A DNA stretch of 52,032 nucleotides from CAG-390 sp045531455 (lineage in GTDB: Bacteria; Bacillota; Clostridia; Oscillospirales; CAG-272), in NCBI GenBank assembly GCA_045531455.1, contig JAZSEA010000058.1:1-52032 (forward strand). Direction: 5' to 3'. Below are positions 50,031-52,032 of this stretch, piece by piece; positions within the stretch are counted from its first letter, which is position 1, and each line of letters begins with the position of its first letter. Below the pieces are notes generated by a model, which was given only the letters and a program-made list of their open reading frames with translations, had not been told where the DNA came from and made no database searches. The translations under genes and the position numbers were made by a program.

Positions 50031-50501
50031 GTGCCGAGAAGAGGTCGTATATCCAAGAGAGACGTATTGCCGGATCCTATTTACAAGTCCAAGCTCGTAA
50101 CAAAGCTTGTTAACAACGTAATGCTCGACGGCAAGAAGGGTGTTGCACAGACCATCGTTTACGATGCATTCGAGATCGTAGAAGCGAAGTCTGGCAAGAA
50201 TGCCCTTGAAGTATTTGTCGAAGCTCTTGAGAACGTAATGCCGGTTCTTGAGGTTAAGGCTCGCCGTGTAGGCGGTTCTACCTATCAGGTTCCGCTTGAG
50301 GTTAGAGCAGACAGACGTCAGACCCTGGGTCTCCGCTGGATGGTAGGTTATGCCAGAAAGCGCGGCGAACGTACCATGGCAGAAAAGCTTGCAGGCGAGA
50401 TCCTCGATGCAATCAACAATGCCGGCGGAGCGTTCAAGAAGAAGGAAGAGACTCACCGTATGGCTGAAGCAAACAAGGCGTTTGCTCACTACAGATATTA
50501 A
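50031..50501 (+). CDS. rpsG: 30S ribosomal protein S7
   Basis: 156 residues, the standard bacterial S7 length; it nucleates assembly of the 30S head. The start is GTG at 50031 giving MPRRGRISKRD, with AAGGAGG at 50016-50022. An ATG at 50013 lies before the Shine-Dalgarno sequence and is rejected. Conserved ARRVGGSTYQVPLEV and WMVGYARKRGERTM are present. The 136-bp gap after rpsL holds a possible leader peptide; S7 autoregulates at this junction in E. coli. Confidence 0.97.
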   Translation: MPRRGRISKRDVLPDPIYKSKLVTKLVNNVMLDGKKGVAQTIVYDAFEIVEAKSGKNALEVFVEALENVMPVLEVKARRVGGSTYQVPLEVRADRRQTLGLRWMVGYARKRGERTMAEKLAGEILDAINNAGGAFKKKEETHRMAEANKAFAHYRY

Positions 50502-50566
50502 TTTATCTGAAAAATTTGATTATTTCAAACCATTCATAACAAATCGAACAATTAAGGAGACTATCT

Positions 50567-52032
50567 ATGTCAAGAGAATATTCGCTCGAGTGTACTCGTA
50601 ACATCGGTATCATGGCTCATATTGACGCCGGTAAGACGACTACAAGCGAAAGAATACTGTTCTATACGGGTGTTAACCACAAGCTGGGTGAAACACACGA
50701 CGGCGATTCCACCATGGACTGGATGGCTCAGGAGAAGGAGAGAGGTATTACTATCACTTCTGCCGCAACCACCTGTCATTGGAAGAATACCCGTATTAAT
50801 ATCATCGACACTCCCGGCCACGTTGACTTTACCGTTGAGGTTGAGCGTTCGCTCAGAGTTCTTGACGGTGCGGTAGCGGTCTTCTGTGCTAAGGGAGGCG
50901 TTGAGCCCCAGTCTGAAACCGTTTGGAGACAGGCTACAAAATACAGCGTACCGCGTCTCGCGTACGTTAATAAGATGGATATCACCGGTGCGGACTTCTA
51001 CCGCGTTGTGGGTATGATGAAGGATAGACTGGGTGCAAACCCTGTTCCGATTCAGCTCCCGATTGGCAAGGAAGACAGTTTCCGTGGTATCATCGACCTC
51101 ATGACTATGGAGGCTACCGTATACTACGATGACCTCGGTAAGGATATGAGAATCGAACCCATTCCCGCAGATATGCAGGAAATGGCTGAAGAATACCGTG
51201 AAAAGATGATCGAGTCTGCCGCAGAGGCTGACGAAGAGCTTATGATGAAGTACCTTGAGGGTGAGGATATCACCAATGAAGAGATCAAGGCCGCAATCAG
51301 AAAGGCAACCATTGAGAATCTCATGGTTCCTGTAGTTTGCGGCACATCCTTCAGAAACAAGGGTGTTCAGAAGCTTCTCGACGCGATCGTTGACTATATG
51401 CCCGCACCTACCGACGTTCCCGATATCACCGGTGTCAACCCCGAGACCGGCGAAGAGGACAGCCGTCCTTCCAGCGACGACGAGCCCTTCGCAGCACTCG
51501 CGTTTAAGATCGCTACCGACCCCTTTGTTGGTAAGCTTTGCTTCTTCCGCGTTTATTCGGGCTCTATCCACGCAGGCGACACAGTCTGGAACGCATCCAA
51601 GGGCAAGAGAGAGAGAATGGGTCGTATCGTTCAGATGCACGCTAACAACCGTAAGGACATCGACGTCGTTTATGCCGGCGATATCGCAGCAGTTGTTTCC
51701 GTAAAGAACACCGGTACCGGTGATTCGCTCTGTGACGACAAGCATCCCATCATCCTCGAATCCATGGAATTCCCCGAGCCCGTTATCAGAGTTGCTATCG
51801 AGCCCAAGACCCGCGCAGGTCTTGAGAAGATGGGCATCGCTCTTGCAAAGCTCGCAGAGGAAGACCCCACATTCAGACCCTACACCGACGATGAGACAGG
51901 TCAGACCATCATCGCAGGTATGGGTGAGCTTCACCTTGAAATTATCGTTGACAGACTTCTTCGTGAGTTCAAGGTAGAGGCTAACATCGGTAAGCCTCAG
52001 GTCGCTTACAAGGAGACTATCCGTAAGACTGT
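50567..52032 (+). CDS. fusA: elongation factor G (cut by the window end)
   Basis: The first 488 codons of the ribosomal translocase. GTPase motifs are AHIDAGKTT (P-loop), the switch I end RGITITSAAT, DTPGHVDF and NKMD. Domain II and the start of domain III are present, up to MGELHLEIIVDRLLREF and beyond. AAGGAGA precedes the ATG at 50567. The gene runs off the right edge, so the C-terminal domains IV-V are not visible. Third gene of the str operon. Confidence 0.97.
   Translation, partial: MSREYSLECTRNIGIMAHIDAGKTTTSERILFYTGVNHKLGETHDGDSTMDWMAQEKERGITITSAATTCHWKNTRINIIDTPGHVDFTVEVERSLRVLDGAVAVFCAKGGVEPQSETVWRQATKYSVPRLAYVNKMDITGADFYRVVGMMKDRLGANPVPIQLPIGKEDSFRGIIDLMTMEATVYYDDLGKDMRIEPIPADMQEMAEEYREKMIESAAEADEELMMKYLEGEDITNEEIKAAIRKATIENLMVPVVCGTSFRNKGVQKLLDAIVDYMPAPTDVPDITGVNPETGEEDSRPSSDDEPFAALAFKIATDPFVGKLCFFRVYSGSIHAGDTVWNASKGKRERMGRIVQMHANNRKDIDVVYAGDIAAVVSVKNTGTGDSLCDDKHPIILESMEFPEPVIRVAIEPKTRAGLEKMGIALAKLAEEDPTFRPYTDDETGQTIIAGMGELHLEIIVDRLLREFKVEANIGKPQVAYKETIRKT

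Noticed and set aside
50570..51934. Antisense reading frame of 454 codons over fusA
   Set aside because: It mirrors the EF-G coding sequence; the sense strand encodes all GTPase motifs.

Overview
The window is a bacterial chromosome segment of about 52 kb with dense genes, short operons, strong purine-rich ribosome binding sites and TTGACA/TATAAT-type promoters. Gene content points to a Gram-positive Clostridia-type member of the Firmicutes: a lysine riboswitch, RqcH, type II pantothenate kinase, a YtvI/AI-2E-type permease, ECF sigma with an extracytoplasmic partner, and the rpsL-rpsG-fusA order downstream of rpoBC. Frequent GAG/GAT/CGC codons and short intergenic repeats of AGTG-type units suggest an uncultured gut-type Clostridia lineage. 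That placement is inference; no 16S rRNA is present.

Layout. 1-3.7 kb: thrS, then a convergent GHL10-family lipoprotein. 3.8-7.4 kb: a heterodimeric ABC exporter. 7.4-8.9 kb: an EamA permease with a histidine-rich tail, then a cluster of hairpin repeats beside tRNA-Thr(CGT). 9.0-12.2 kb: metallophosphoesterase, rsmA and two membrane-anchored unknowns in one operon. 12.3-14.8 kb: an MBOAT acyltransferase and an SGNH hydrolase, probably modifying a surface polymer. 14.9-24.3 kb: an SLC13/ArsB-like permease, a zinc dehydrogenase, type II pantothenate kinase, a HAD-IIA phosphatase, two Gfo/Idh/MocA dehydrogenases, a second EamA permease and rqcH. 24.4-26.9 kb: rpsT and a large anchored LamG-phosphoesterase protein. 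27.0-30.6 kb: a six-gene minus-strand operon of detoxification or housekeeping enzymes. 30.7-33.0 kb: a transglutaminase-like protein and a GlcNAc-kinase-like protein. 33.2-35.8 kb: an ECF sigma factor, a membrane protein with a GLUG-like ectodomain and a 46-residue hydrophobic peptide. 35.8-38.5 kb: a lysine-riboswitch-controlled amino-acid ABC importer. 38.5-40.1 kb: a repeat element, then an XRE-S24 repressor divergent from a small membrane protein. 40.1-52.0 kb: an AI-2E permease, rpoB, rpoC, rpsL, rpsG and fusA (cut by the window end).

The most unusual object is the substrate-binding protein of the lysine-riboswitch transporter. Its two lobes are encoded in swapped order: the family's usual second half comes first and the usual first half last, which is a circular permutation. 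Other points of interest are the repressor/target pair sharing ATTCC-N6-GGAAT operators, the hairpin array and three-stem inverted repeat beside tRNA-Thr, a family of AGTG-unit inverted repeats at gene ends, an S12 protein with Arg at the streptomycin-resistance Lys, and a promoter set that is strikingly uniform (17-bp spacer, often GTGRTATAAT).
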